Source: Pseudaquabacterium inlustre
GTDB taxonomy: Bacteria; Pseudomonadota; Gammaproteobacteria; Burkholderiales; Burkholderiaceae_C
Assembly (NCBI RefSeq): GCF_038066595.1
Contig: NZ_JBBUTH010000005.1
Coordinates: forward strand, 1 to 64,000
Reading direction: 5' to 3'
Length of the DNA stretch: 64,000 bases
Shown: one piece after another, positions 51,092 to 60,431 of the stretch
Numbering within the stretch: position 1 is the stretch's first letter
Layout of the letters: every line of letters begins with the position of its first letter
Translations under genes and position numbers: made by a program
Notes under the pieces: model-generated
What the model was told of the DNA's origin: nothing
Seen by the model: only the letters and a program-made list of their open reading frames with translations
The model's database searches: none

Positions 51092-51772
51092 TCAGCGCAC
51101 GGTGTAGCCGCGGCCGTCCATGCAGGCGGCTACCGCGCGCTGGAACACCTCGGCGTCGGCCACAGCCCGCGGCTGGGTGGTGGCCCAGCGGTTGCACGCC
51201 TGGCGGTCGGCCTCGGTCTGCTCGGCGCTTTGGCCGTTGCGCGGGTAGAGGATGGGCTCGGGCGGCGGCTTGGCCGCGGTGGCCGGTGCCGTACCCTGGA
51301 TGGGCGCGGGCTTGGCCGCGTCGGCATCGGGCGGCGGCGCCACCACGGTGTAGCCCTGGCCCGGCGCGGCCAGGTAGTACACGCCGTTGGCGTAGTAGTA
51401 CGGTGAGCCGCCGATCCACAGCGTGACGAAGGACGGCGGCAGCACCGGCACCACGATGCCCACCGGCGGCAGCACCACGGTGAAGCGGCCGCCCAGCGCG
51501 CGGAACCACACGCCGCCGTGGAAGTACCAGCTGCCGCCGGCGAAGGTGATGGCGATGGCGCCGCCGGGCAGGGCCGGCACCACGTAACCGCGCGGCGGGT
51601 ACCAGTGGTCGTGGTGGAAGCGCTGGTCCAGCACCAGGCCGGGGCCGGGGCCGCGGCCATGGACCTCGGGGCCGCGCGGGCCACCATGGCCCTGGGCCTG
51701 GGCGGCGCCGGCCAGCGCCAGCGAGGCCGCTGCGGCGGCCAGCACGGTGATCAGTCGAACAGTGGCTTGCAT
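51092..51772 (-). CDS. secreted DUF6515-like protein
   Basis: 226-residue exported protein: signal peptide to about residue 27 (cleavage at GAAQA-QG), then a His/Gly/Pro-rich segment, then a Gly/Val-rich beta region with repeated Tyr/Trp/Phe patterns (HHDHWYPPRGYVVPALPGG, in part; GGSPYYYANGVYYLAAPGQGY), a Pro/Ala linker, and a C-terminal helix with two cysteines (RQACNRWA, VAACMDGRGYTVR). This layout is the DUF6515 type, function unknown. The Shine-Dalgarno AGGAG lies inside the palindrome CAGGAG-GG-CTCCTG. Confidence 0.75.
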   Translation of the reverse strand: MQATVRLITVLAAAAASLALAGAAQAQGHGGPRGPEVHGRGPGPGLVLDQRFHHDHWYPPRGYVVPALPGGAIAITFAGGSWYFHGGVWFRALGGRFTVVLPPVGIVVPVLPPSFVTLWIGGSPYYYANGVYYLAAPGQGYTVVAPPPDADAAKPAPIQGTAPATAAKPPPEPILYPRNGQSAEQTEADRQACNRWATTQPRAVADAEVFQRAVAACMDGRGYTVR

Positions 51773-51865
51773 GGTCAGGAGCCCTCCTGCCGCCATCACA
51801 GCACGGGCCGGTGTGGGCCGGCTTGCCGGTGTGCAAAGAAGCATTGCACAGGGTGGTTCAACGCC

Positions 51866-54800
51866 TCACGCGGCCGGTGCATCGGGGCCCGAATGCTCGG
51901 GTGTGGTGATCGGACCGCGGCCGCTGAAGCGGTCGAGCGCCAGGTAGATCACCGGCGTGATGTACAGCGTGACCGCCTGGCTGAACACCAGGCCGCCGCA
52001 CACCGCCAGGCCCAGCGGCTGGCGCAGCTCGGCCCCGGCGCCGATGCCCAAGGCGATGGGCAGGGCGCCCATCAGCGCGGCCAGCGTGGTCATCATGATC
52101 GGCCGGAAGCGCAGCACGCAGGCCTCGCGGATGGCCTGGGCCGGCGTCATGCCCTGATGCCGCTGCGCATCGAGCGCGAAGTCGATCATCATGATCGCGT
52201 TCTTCTTGACGATGCCGATCAGCAGCAGGATGCCGATGGTGGCGATCAGCGTCAGGTCCTGGCCGAACAGCATCAGCGTGGCCAGCGCGCCCACCGCGGC
52301 CGAGGGCAGGCCGGCCAGGATGGTGATGGGGTGGATGTAGCTCTCGTACAGCACGCCCAGCAGCACGTAGATCACCAGCAGGGCCGAGACGATCAGCACC
52401 GTCTGCTTGCCTTGCGAGCTCTTGAACACCGCGGCGTCGCCGCCGTAGCTGGTGATGATGCTGCTGGGCAGGCGGATGGCCTCGCCGGCGCGCTCGATGC
52501 GCGTGGTGGCGTCGCCCAGCGCGGCACCGGGCGCCAGGTTGAACGAGATGGTCACCGCCTGCAGCTGCCCCACGTGGTTGATCGACGTGGGGCCCACCGT
52601 GCGCTCCACCGTGGCAAAGGCGTTCAGCGGCACCAGCGCGCCGGTGTTGGCGCGCACGTAGATCGCGGCCAGCGCGCTCTCGTCGGCCTTGGCCTCGGGC
52701 GCCACCTCCATGATGACCTGGTAGCTGTCGGTGGGCAGGTAGATGGTGGAGACCTGGCGCTCGCCGAAGGCGCTGTACAGCGCGCTGCGGATGCCGTCGA
52801 CCGACACGCCCAGCGTGTTGGCGCGCTCGCGGTCGATCTTCAGCTGCGCGTTCAGGCCGCGCAGCTGGGCATCGCTGGTCACGTCGCGGAACAGCGGGTC
52901 GTCGCGCAGCCGAGCCTGCAGCTTGGTGGCCCAGTCGTTCAGCTCGTCGGCCTTCACGCTCTGCAGGATGTACTGGTACTGCGCCTTGCTGGGCCGGCCG
53001 CCCAGCTGCAGGTTCTGCACCGGCCGCATGAAGACGTTGATGCCGGCCACGCCGCGCAGTTTCTTGCGCAGGCCTTCGACCACCTGCTTCATCGGCAGGC
53101 GCTGGTCGCGCGGCTTCAGGTTGATGAACATGCGGCCGGTGTTCTGCGCACCGCTGCCGCCGTTGAACGAGCTGACCGTGAACACGTTCGGGTCGTTGCG
53201 GATGATGGCCGCAGCCTGGCTCTGCAGCCGCACCATCTCGGGGAAGGAGGTGTCCTCGGCCGCCTCGGTGGTGACCTGGATCTGGCCGATGTCCTCCTCG
53301 GGGAAGAAGCCCTTGGGGATGATGCTGAACAGCCAGCCGGTCAGCACGAAGGTGGCCAGCGCCAGCGCCAGCACGCTCTTGCGCCAGCGCAGTGCGGCGT
53401 CCAGCGTGCGCGCATACAGCGCCAGCGTGGCGTCGAATGCGCGCTCGAAGCTGCGCACCAGCAGGCCGGGCTTCTTCTTGTGCGCCTCGTCGGTGAGAAA
53501 GCGGCTGGCCAGCATCGGCACCAGCGTGAGTGACACGAAGGCCGAGACCAGGATGGCCAGGCCCACCACCACCGCGAACTCGTGGAACAGCAGGCCGATC
53601 ACACCGGGCATGAAGAAGATCGGGATGAACACCGCGATCAGCGAGGTGGAGATCGAGATGATGGTGAAGCCGACCTCGCGCGAGCCCTTCAATGCCGCCT
53701 GGAACGGCGGCACGCCTTCCTCGACATGGCGGATGATGTTTTCGAGCATCACGATGGCGTCGTCGACCACCAGGCCCACGGCCAGCGTCAGGCCCAGCAG
53801 CGAGATGTTGTCGAGGCTGTAGTTCAGCCCCCACAGCAGGGCCACCGCGCCCACCAGCGACACCGGCAGGCTCAGCGTGGGGATCACCGTGGCCACGAAG
53901 CGGCGCAGGAACAGGAAGATCACCAGCACCACCAGCGCGATGGTGCCCATCAGCGTCAGCGTCACGTCGTGCAGCGCCTCGCGCACCGACACCGAGCGGT
54001 CGTTCACCGCCGTCATGTTGATCGAGCGCGGCAGCTGGCTCTGCAGCGCCGGCAGGGCGCCGCGCACCGAATCGACCACGCGCACGGTGTTGGCGCCGGG
54101 CTGGCGGTAGATGGCCAGCGTGATCGAGGGCTCGCCGTTGAGGTTGGCGAAGGACTTCAGCGTCTCGACGCTGTCCTCCACGCTGGCCACGTCGCGCAGG
54201 CGCACCGGCACGCCGCCGCGGGCGCTGACGATCAATTCGGCGAACTCGGCCGCGTTCTTGAGCTGGCGGTTGGCCTGCAGCGTCAGCGTCTGGCGCGGGC
54301 CGTCCAGCGTGCCCACCGGGGTGTTGACGTTGGCCGCACGCAGTGCGGCGCTGATCTCGTCGATGCCGATGTTGCGGGCCACCAGCGCGTCGGGCTTGAC
54401 GCGCACGCGCACCGCGAAGCGCTTGGCGCCGAAGATGTTGACCTGGGCCACACCGGTGATGGTGGACAGCGTGGGCGAGATCAGGTGCTCGGCATAGTCC
54501 TGCAGGTCGGACATGGCCAGCGATGGCGACGTGAGCGCGATGAACAGCACCGGCGCGTCGGCCGGATTCACCTTGCGGTAGTTCGGCGGCTGTGTCATGT
54601 CCTGCGGCAGGCTGCGCTGGGCGCGCAACAGCGCGGCCTGCACATCCAGCGCCGCGCCGTCGATGTCACGGCCTTCCTCGAACTCCAGCGTCAGCGAGGT
54701 GTTGCCCAGCGTGCTGGCCGAGCTGATGACGGTGAGGCCGGGAATGGTCTGGAACTGCTTTTCCAGCGGCAGCGCCACCGAGGTGGCCATGGTCTCGGGG

Positions 54801-54964
54801 TTGGCGCCCGGCAGCGAGGCCGAAACGTTGATCACCGGCGTGTCGTAGCTGGGCAGCGCGGCCACCGGGATGCTGCGGTAGCCGATCACCCCGGCCAGCA
54901 CGATGGCCAGGTTCAGCAGCACCGTCATCACCGGACGGCGGATGAACAGTTCGGACAGGTTCAT
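51866..54964 (-). CDS. RND efflux pump inner-membrane transporter (MdtB/MuxB/AcrB type)
   Basis: 1032-residue proton-driven drug exporter with twelve membrane helices and two large periplasmic loops. The proton-relay acidic pair is in VGLVVDDAIVMLENI (helix 4). N-terminus LSELFIRRPVMTVLLNLAIV and GFFPEEDIGQIQV-like loop are typical of HAE1-type pumps; sequence leans to the MdtB/MdtC branch. No second RND gene is present, so it should work as a homotrimer. Its ATG overlaps the stop of the membrane-fusion gene (ATGA). An outer-membrane TolC partner is not in the window. Confidence 0.95.
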   Translation of the reverse strand: MNLSELFIRRPVMTVLLNLAIVLAGVIGYRSIPVAALPSYDTPVINVSASLPGANPETMATSVALPLEKQFQTIPGLTVISSASTLGNTSLTLEFEEGRDIDGAALDVQAALLRAQRSLPQDMTQPPNYRKVNPADAPVLFIALTSPSLAMSDLQDYAEHLISPTLSTITGVAQVNIFGAKRFAVRVRVKPDALVARNIGIDEISAALRAANVNTPVGTLDGPRQTLTLQANRQLKNAAEFAELIVSARGGVPVRLRDVASVEDSVETLKSFANLNGEPSITLAIYRQPGANTVRVVDSVRGALPALQSQLPRSINMTAVNDRSVSVREALHDVTLTLMGTIALVVLVIFLFLRRFVATVIPTLSLPVSLVGAVALLWGLNYSLDNISLLGLTLAVGLVVDDAIVMLENIIRHVEEGVPPFQAALKGSREVGFTIISISTSLIAVFIPIFFMPGVIGLLFHEFAVVVGLAILVSAFVSLTLVPMLASRFLTDEAHKKKPGLLVRSFERAFDATLALYARTLDAALRWRKSVLALALATFVLTGWLFSIIPKGFFPEEDIGQIQVTTEAAEDTSFPEMVRLQSQAAAIIRNDPNVFTVSSFNGGSGAQNTGRMFINLKPRDQRLPMKQVVEGLRKKLRGVAGINVFMRPVQNLQLGGRPSKAQYQYILQSVKADELNDWATKLQARLRDDPLFRDVTSDAQLRGLNAQLKIDRERANTLGVSVDGIRSALYSAFGERQVSTIYLPTDSYQVIMEVAPEAKADESALAAIYVRANTGALVPLNAFATVERTVGPTSINHVGQLQAVTISFNLAPGAALGDATTRIERAGEAIRLPSSIITSYGGDAAVFKSSQGKQTVLIVSALLVIYVLLGVLYESYIHPITILAGLPSAAVGALATLMLFGQDLTLIATIGILLLIGIVKKNAIMMIDFALDAQRHQGMTPAQAIREACVLRFRPIMMTTLAALMGALPIALGIGAGAELRQPLGLAVCGGLVFSQAVTLYITPVIYLALDRFSGRGPITTPEHSGPDAPAA

Positions 54965-56349
54965 GGCGTGCCGTTCCGCGAAGCGGCCGAGGCGGCACCC
55001 GCCGCTTGGCCGGCGGACGGACCGGAGGCCGCCCCTGCGCCGGAGGCCGCACCGGCCGCGCCGGAGGCACCGCGCGCCGGGTCACGCGCACGCTCGACGA
55101 TCGCCGAACCGGGGCGCAGGTTCTGTCGCCCGTCCAGCACCACCGCCTCGCCGGGCTTCAGGCCGCTGACCGCGGCGTCCTCGCCCTGGCCCACCAGCAG
55201 CTGCACCGGCCGCGGCTGCGCCTTGCCGTCCTTGACGGTGTAGACGAAGCTGCCGCGCGCGCTGTGGATCACTGCCGCCTGCGGCACCAGCACCGCGCCG
55301 GGAATGGTGCGCACGGTGAGCGACACGTTGACGAAGGCGCCCGGCCACAGCTGGTTGCGGCGGTTGTCGAACTCGGCCTTGACCTTCACCGTGCCGGTGG
55401 CGGCGTCCACCGCGTTGTCCACGAAGCCCAGGCGGCCCTGCACCGTGCCGCCACCGTCGGGCAGCGTGGCGCTGACCAGAGCGCCGGCCTTCGGGCCGCC
55501 CTTCGCATCCCCCTTGGCGCCGTCCTTGCCGGCGGGGGCGCCCAGCGCGGCCAGCAGGTCGGGCAGGTGGCGCTGCGGCAGGTTGAAGGCCACGTTGACC
55601 GGATCGAGCCGCGTGATCGTGACCAGGCTGGTGACATTGGCCTGCACCGCGCTGCCCGGGAACACCGCGATCGTGCCCACCCGGCCGGCGCTGGGCGCGG
55701 CGATGCGGGCATAGGACAGCGGCACCTGCGCCGCCTCGAGCGCGGCGCGGTCGGCATCGCGCTGGGCGATCTGCGTGTCCAGCGCGGTCTGTGCGGTGTC
55801 CACCGCGGTCTGCGAGACGAAGTTCTGCGCCAGCAGCTCGCGGCTGCGCGCCAGGTTGCGGCGGGCGTCGGCAATGGCCACCTCGTCGCGCGCCAGCTGG
55901 GCCCGGGCCTTGGCCACGTTGGCCTCGTCACTGCGCGCGTCCAGCGTGAACAGCGGCTCGCCGGCCTTGACGAACTGGCCTTCGCGGATGTGCACCTTGG
56001 CCACCACGCTGCTGATCTGCGGCCGCACATCCACGCTGGACAGCGGCACCACGGTGCCGGTGGCCGTGAGCTGCACGGCCAGATCCCGTTGCTGGGCGCG
56101 CACCAGGGTCACGCTGACCGGTGGCGCCGACGCGGCCGCGCCCGGAGCGGCTGCGCCCCCCGAGGCCGCGCCGCCGGCCGGCACTGGCGCCGAGGCCGGG
56201 GCCGTGCCCGAGGGGGCCGCCTGGCCTGCCGGGTTGGGTGCCGGCGCGGCGGACGGCTCGCTGCGCGGGCCGCAGCCGGTCAGCAGGGCCAGGGCAGCCA
56301 GCGCGAGCGCTGTCCACGGTGCGGAGGAAGGAACGGGCCTGGAGCGCAT
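54961..56349 (-). CDS. RND efflux membrane-fusion lipoprotein (MdtA-like)
   Basis: 462-residue periplasmic adaptor: lipobox LLTGC with C26, an Ala/Pro/Gly-rich linker, HlyD-type barrel-sandwich (VDVRPQISSVVAKVHIREGQ, in part), alpha-hairpin (about residues 130-210) and beta-barrel (VKAEFDNRRNQLWPGAFVNV). The C-terminal 45 residues are Ala/Gly/Ser repeats (GASGAAGAASGAGAASG), an unusual disordered extension. ATG 56349. Encoded between marR-type gene and the transporter on one strand. Confidence 0.93.
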   Translation of the reverse strand: MRSRPVPSSAPWTALALAALALLTGCGPRSEPSAAPAPNPAGQAAPSGTAPASAPVPAGGAASGGAAAPGAAASAPPVSVTLVRAQQRDLAVQLTATGTVVPLSSVDVRPQISSVVAKVHIREGQFVKAGEPLFTLDARSDEANVAKARAQLARDEVAIADARRNLARSRELLAQNFVSQTAVDTAQTALDTQIAQRDADRAALEAAQVPLSYARIAAPSAGRVGTIAVFPGSAVQANVTSLVTITRLDPVNVAFNLPQRHLPDLLAALGAPAGKDGAKGDAKGGPKAGALVSATLPDGGGTVQGRLGFVDNAVDAATGTVKVKAEFDNRRNQLWPGAFVNVSLTVRTIPGAVLVPQAAVIHSARGSFVYTVKDGKAQPRPVQLLVGQGEDAAVSGLKPGEAVVLDGRQNLRPGSAIVERARDPARGASGAAGAASGAGAASGPSAGQAAGAASAASRNGTP

Positions 56350-56432
56350 GGGCGATCGGTGCAAGGGCAGGGGGCGGTGGGTCACGGGCGGGTCGTCCGG
56401 TCGGGGGCGGGGCCAGCGCACAGCGGGCGGCC

Positions 56433-56891
56433 TCAGGCCGCCGAGAAGCTGCGCTGCAGCACGGCCAGGCCTTGCTGCAGGGCCTGCAGGTCGGCGGCGC
56501 AATGGCGGGCCAGCGCGCGGCTGAGGTCGGCGTGGGCGGCGCGGCGGATCTGCCGCAGCTGTGCACGGCCCTCGGGCGTGATGTGCAGCTGCGTGCGGCG
56601 GCGGTCGTCGGGGGCGGTCTCGGTGCGCACCGCGCCGGCGCGCACCAGGCGGTCGACCATGGCCGACGCGGTGGGCATGGTCACGCCCAGGAAGGCCGCC
56701 ACCGCGCCCACGGCGCAGCCGGGCTGGCGGTGGATGAAATTCAGGCAGCGGAACTGCGGCACCGAGAAGTGCGCGTCGGCATGCCGGCGCATCGCGTCGC
56801 GCACCGCGTCCATCACCGCTGGCACCACGTCGAGCACCGCATCGGCGCACTCGGCGGGGCTGGGGGCGGCGAGGGTCTCGTCGGGCGGCAC
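56433..56891 (-). CDS. MarR-family repressor of the efflux operon
   Basis: 152-residue winged-helix regulator: dimer helices at both ends, recognition region VGAVAAFLGVTMPTASAMVDRLVRAG and wing TAPDDRRRTQLHITPEG (each in part). First gene upstream of the MFP and RND genes on the same strand (83-base gap), so it most likely represses its own operon in the absence of a pump substrate. The start is GTG at 56891, with no Shine-Dalgarno site and the candidate operator beginning only five bases upstream, so a leaderless message or an internal ATG (56813) is possible. Confidence 0.9.
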   Translation of the reverse strand: MPPDETLAAPSPAECADAVLDVVPAVMDAVRDAMRRHADAHFSVPQFRCLNFIHRQPGCAVGAVAAFLGVTMPTASAMVDRLVRAGAVRTETAPDDRRRTQLHITPEGRAQLRQIRRAAHADLSRALARHCAADLQALQQGLAVLQRSFSAA

Positions 56892-56895
56892 TTGC

Positions 56896-56912
56896 TTAGG
56901 TGAGCTAACTAA
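56896..56912. promoter_or_regulatory. MarR-type operator dyad
   Basis: TTAGGT-GAGCT-AACTAA: inverted arms matching at 5 of 6 positions, with an inner TTAG-N5-CTAA element. It lies in an unusually AT-rich 20-base patch just upstream of the marR-type GTG, where MarR proteins usually bind to repress themselves. Confidence 0.45.
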
Positions 56913-56989
56913 ATCACAAGCGTATCACCGCGCCTGTTCCACCGTGGAGCAGGGCTTTCCAGGGGCTTTGCGCAGGCGCCGGGCCCGGC

Positions 56990-57066
56990 TGGCCTGCCCG
57001 GAGGGACTCGAACCCCCGACCTGCTGCTTAGAAGGCAGCTGCTCTATCCAGTTGAGCTACGGGCAG
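56990..57066 (-). tRNA. tRNA-Arg (anticodon UCU)
   Basis: 77 nt on the minus strand with encoded CCA (56990-56992). Acceptor CTGCCCG (57066-57060) pairs with CGGGCAG (57000-56994), discriminator G. D-arm GCTCAACTGGATAGAGC, anticodon stem GCTGC/GCAGC with loop CTTCTAA (anticodon TCT, 57032-57030), T-arm GGGGG-TTCGAGT-CCCTC. Reads AGA codons, rare in such GC-rich genes. Confidence 0.97.
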
Positions 57067-57212
57067 ATGGACGCGGCGGCCCCGTGGCCGACGGAGCGTT
57101 GCGTGCCGGCCGCATTCTAGGTGCCCCCACCCCGGCCGGGCGTGGCGCGCCGCGCGTCGGCCTGCGGCGGGCGTACAGTGAGGCGTGTCAATGAAACGCA
57201 GACCTGTTTCCG

Positions 57213-57947
57213 GTGGCTGAAACGCGCCGCGCCGACCGCCTGGACGCGCTGCGGGGTGCCGCCATCGTGTGGATGGTCGGCTACCACCTGGCTTTCGACC
57301 TGAACCACCTGGGCTGGCTGGCCACGCCGCAGGATTTCTACCGCGATCCGCTGTGGACCACGCAGCGCACCGCCATCGTCAGCCTGTTCCTGCTGTGCGC
57401 CGGGGCCGGGCAGGCGCTGGCCACGGCCGCGGGGCAGGGCTGGCCACGCTTCTGGCGCCGCTGGGCGCAGGTGGCCGCCTGTGCGCTGGCGGTGTCGGCC
57501 GGTTCGGCGCTGATGTTTCCGCGCAGCTGGATCAGCTTTGGCGTGCTGCACGGCATGGCCGCGATGCTGCTGCTGGTGCGTCTGGCCGGCACGCGCTGGC
57601 CCGGCCGCACCGGCTGGATGTGGCCGGTGGGGGCACTGGCCGTTGCACTGCCCGCCTGGGTGGCGCATCCGCTGTTCGACACCCGCCTGGGCAACTGGGT
57701 GGGGCTGGTGACGCGCAAGCCGGTCACCGAGGACTGGGTGCCGGTGCTGCCCTGGCTGGGCGTGATGCTGTGGGGCGTGGCCGCCACACAGGCGCTGCGG
57801 ACGCGCCGGCCGCAGTGGCTGCACGGTGCCGTGCCGGCCTGGACGCGGCCGCTGGGCTGGCTGGGCCGGCGGCCGCTCACGGTCTACATGGTGCACCAGC
57901 CGCTGATGATCGGTGCGCTGCTGGCGGCCGGCGCCTGGCGTCACTGA
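57213..57947 (+). CDS. DUF1624 (heparan-alpha-glucosaminide N-acetyltransferase-like) membrane protein
   Basis: 244-residue inner-membrane protein with about seven helices. It begins RADRLDALRGAAIVWMVGYHLAFDL, the RxDxLRGxxI signature of the DUF1624/acyltransferase group (in part RLDALRGAAIVWMVGYH). It ends RRPLTVYMVHQPLMIGALL, as in these families. Likely moves acyl groups across the membrane; acceptor unknown. GTG start at 57213 with CCGGTG context; TACAGT at 57174-57179 is a possible -10. The response-regulator gene begins 6 bases after the stop. Confidence 0.83.
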   Translation: MAETRRADRLDALRGAAIVWMVGYHLAFDLNHLGWLATPQDFYRDPLWTTQRTAIVSLFLLCAGAGQALATAAGQGWPRFWRRWAQVAACALAVSAGSALMFPRSWISFGVLHGMAAMLLLVRLAGTRWPGRTGWMWPVGALAVALPAWVAHPLFDTRLGNWVGLVTRKPVTEDWVPVLPWLGVMLWGVAATQALRTRRPQWLHGAVPAWTRPLGWLGRRPLTVYMVHQPLMIGALLAAGAWRH

Positions 57948-57953
57948 GCCGGT

Positions 57954-59636
57954 ATGAGCAAGCCGCTGGACACCGACATCGACCAGGCCCTGGCGCTGGT
58001 GGTGGACGCCAACCCCAGCTCGCGCCGCACGTTGGTGAACATGCTGCGCGAGTTCGGCGTCAAGCGCATCGAGCAGGCGGTGCGGCCGCAGGACGCGCGC
58101 GGCATGCTCGAGATCCGGCCCTTCGACATCGTGCTGTGCGACTACCACTTTCCCGGCGAGGGCATGAGCGGCCAGGAACTGATGGACGACCTGCGCCAAT
58201 CGGGCATCCTGCCGCTGCACACGGTGGTGGTGATGATCTCGGGCGAGGCCGACTACGGCCATGTGGCCGAGGCCGCCGAGGTGGCACTGGACGCCTACCT
58301 GCTCAAGCCGCACACGGCCGAGGCCCTGCGCGTGCGCCTGACCCAGGCACGCGAGCGCAAGCGCGCGCTGGCCGACGTGTTCGCGCTGATCGCCGACAAG
58401 CAGTTCCAGCAGGCGGCCGAGCTGGCCCAGGCGCGAGCCGACGAGCGCGGCATCGCCTGGCTGCAGGCCGCACGAATCGCCGCCGACCTGTGGCTGCGCC
58501 TGGGCCGGCCGGCCGACTCGGCGCGACTGCTGGAGGCGGTGGTGGCCAACGGCGCGCTGCCCTGGGCGCGGCTGGGCCTGGCGCGGGCGCAGACCGAAGC
58601 CGGCTCGGTGTTCCAGGCGCGGCGCACGCTGGAAGGGCTGATCGGCGACCAACCCGGCTACACCGACGCCTACGACGTGATGGGCCGCGTGCAGTTCGAG
58701 CAGGGCGACACGGCCGCCGCCATCGCCACGCTGCGCCAGGCCAGCAAGCTCACGCCCAACAGCGTGGCGCGGCTCGTCAAGCTGGGGCTGCTGCAGTTCT
58801 ACTTCGGCGACGTGAAGGAGGCCGCGATCGCGCTGATGCAGGCGGTCAAGCTGGGCATCGCGTCCAAGGTGTTCGATCTGCAGGGGCTGACGCTGCTGGC
58901 CACGATCCAGTTCGACCGCGGCGACGCCCGCGGACTGGCGCTGGCGCTGAACATGCTGCGCCGCTCGCGCGCGCAGGCACCGCAGAGCGCGCGGCTGCGC
59001 CGCTTCGAGGCGGTGGTGTCGATCTTCCTGGCGCTGCTGGAGCGGCGCGTGGTCGAGGCCGTGGCCGAGGTGCGCGGCCTGCTGGCCGAGATCGACGCGC
59101 CCGACTTCGAGTTCGAAGCCGCCTGCAACCTGATGATGGTGCTGGCCCGGCTGGACAGCAGCGAGCTGCACCTGGCCGAGCTGCCCGAGAAGGTGGCACA
59201 GCTGGGCGCGCGCTTCGCGGTCTCGCGCACCACGTGTGACCTGCTGTGTGCCACCGTGCGCGCCCGGCCCGAGTTGATGGACGCGGTGCGCGACGAGTTC
59301 GAGCGCATCAACGGCATCGCCGAGCAGGCGGTGGCGCGCACCGTGGCCGGCGAGCCGGCGGCTGCGGCCAGCATCCTGCTCAGTGCCGCCGAGCGCTCGC
59401 TCAACGCCAAGCTGATGGACCTGGCGATGCAGACGGTGCGCCGCCACGGCAGCGCCATCCCGCAGGCCGATGCGCTGCTGGCGCGGCTGCAGCACCTGCA
59501 CGATACCTACCGCAGCTACGGCGCCCAGGTGCGCATCGCACGCATCGACGACGCGCGCTCGCTGCAGGCCGCCGCCCGTCCCGACACCGTGGTGCCGGGC
59601 GGCGACGCGGCGGCAGCCGGTACAGTCGCCCCATGA
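57954..59636 (+). CDS. response regulator with TPR output region
   Basis: 560 residues. Receiver domain 1-130: ALALVVDANPSSRRTLVNML, acceptor D63 (IVLCDYHFPGEGMSG), and the switch region with K at YLLKPHT. Residues 140-500 form tetratricopeptide-like helical pairs (ALIADKQFQQAAELAQARAD; YDVMGRVQFEQGDTAAAIATL). No DNA-binding or enzymatic output, so it probably signals through protein contacts. No cognate kinase is adjacent; the hybrid kinase at 20231 lacks an Hpt. Its stop overlaps the rlmB start (ATGA). Confidence 0.9.
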   Translation: MSKPLDTDIDQALALVVDANPSSRRTLVNMLREFGVKRIEQAVRPQDARGMLEIRPFDIVLCDYHFPGEGMSGQELMDDLRQSGILPLHTVVVMISGEADYGHVAEAAEVALDAYLLKPHTAEALRVRLTQARERKRALADVFALIADKQFQQAAELAQARADERGIAWLQAARIAADLWLRLGRPADSARLLEAVVANGALPWARLGLARAQTEAGSVFQARRTLEGLIGDQPGYTDAYDVMGRVQFEQGDTAAAIATLRQASKLTPNSVARLVKLGLLQFYFGDVKEAAIALMQAVKLGIASKVFDLQGLTLLATIQFDRGDARGLALALNMLRRSRAQAPQSARLRRFEAVVSIFLALLERRVVEAVAEVRGLLAEIDAPDFEFEAACNLMMVLARLDSSELHLAELPEKVAQLGARFAVSRTTCDLLCATVRARPELMDAVRDEFERINGIAEQAVARTVAGEPAAAASILLSAAERSLNAKLMDLAMQTVRRHGSAIPQADALLARLQHLHDTYRSYGAQVRIARIDDARSLQAAARPDTVVPGGDAAAAGTVAP

Positions 59637-60415
59637 GTGCCCAGGTCCTGTTCGGCTTCCATGCCGTCACCGTGCGGTTGAAGACCGCCCCGCAATCCAT
59701 CGTCGAGATCCATGTCGATGCCAGCCGGCGCGACGCGCGCATGCGCCAGTTCGTCGAGCGGGCCCAGGCCGCCGGCGCCAAGATCGTCGACAGCGACGAC
59801 GGGCGGCTGATCAAGCTGGCCGGCAGCCCGCGCCACCAGGGCGTGGTGGCGCGTGTCAAGGCGGTGGCGCGCAGCCACTCGCTGGACGACGTGATGGACG
59901 GCGTGGCCGGCGCGCCGCTGGTGCTGGCGCTGGACGGCGTGACCGATCCGCACAACCTGGGCGCCGTGCTGCGCGTGGCCGACGGCGCGGGCGCGCATGC
60001 CGTGATCGCCCCGAAGGACCATGCCGTGGGCCTGAACGCCACGGTGGCCAAGGTGGCCAGCGGCGCGGCCGAGACCATGCCCTACCTGATGGTCACCAAC
60101 CTGGCGCGCAGCCTGAACGAGCTGAAGGAGCGCGACATCCGCATCGTCGGCCTGTCCGACGACGCCGAGCAGACGCTGTACGACCTGGACCTCACCGGCC
60201 CGGTGTGCCTGGTGATGGGCGCCGAGGGGCCGGGCATGCGCCAGCTCACGCGCAAGACCTGCGACGTGCTGGTCAGCATCCCGATGAGCGGGGCGGTGGA
60301 GAGCCTGAATGTCTCGGTGGCGGCCGGCGTGTGTCTGTACGAGGCGCTGCGGCAGCGCCGCGCGGCCGAGGCCGGCAACGATGTGGCCGGTGATGCGGCC
60401 GGTGATGCGGCCTGA
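59633..60415 (+). CDS. rlmB: 23S rRNA (guanosine-2251-2'-O)-methyltransferase
   Basis: SpoU-family methyltransferase of the peptidyl-transferase loop. 260 residues: N-terminal L30e-like substrate-binding domain (LFGFHAVTVRLKTAPQSIVE), then motif 1 LDGVTDPHNLGAVLRVADGAG, motif 2 LVMGAEGPGMRQL and motif 3 IPMSGAVESLNVSVAAG. The C-terminus has a short AGD repeat (VAGDAAGDAA). Starts inside the stop of the response regulator gene (ATGA). TACAGT at 59621-59626 could be an internal promoter whose start would coincide with the ATG. Confidence 0.95.
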   Translation: MSAQVLFGFHAVTVRLKTAPQSIVEIHVDASRRDARMRQFVERAQAAGAKIVDSDDGRLIKLAGSPRHQGVVARVKAVARSHSLDDVMDGVAGAPLVLALDGVTDPHNLGAVLRVADGAGAHAVIAPKDHAVGLNATVAKVASGAAETMPYLMVTNLARSLNELKERDIRIVGLSDDAEQTLYDLDLTGPVCLVMGAEGPGMRQLTRKTCDVLVSIPMSGAVESLNVSVAAGVCLYEALRQRRAAEAGNDVAGDAAGDAA

Positions 60416-60431
60416 CCCGGCCTGACGCGCG

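Noticed and set aside
51518..53533. Long plus-strand frame opposite the RND transporter
   Set aside because: His/Gln/Arg-rich antisense translation of a well-supported transporter gene.
56990..57066. tRNA-Arg as an integration site
   Set aside because: Flanks are ordinary chromosomal genes; no att-like repeat or integrase.
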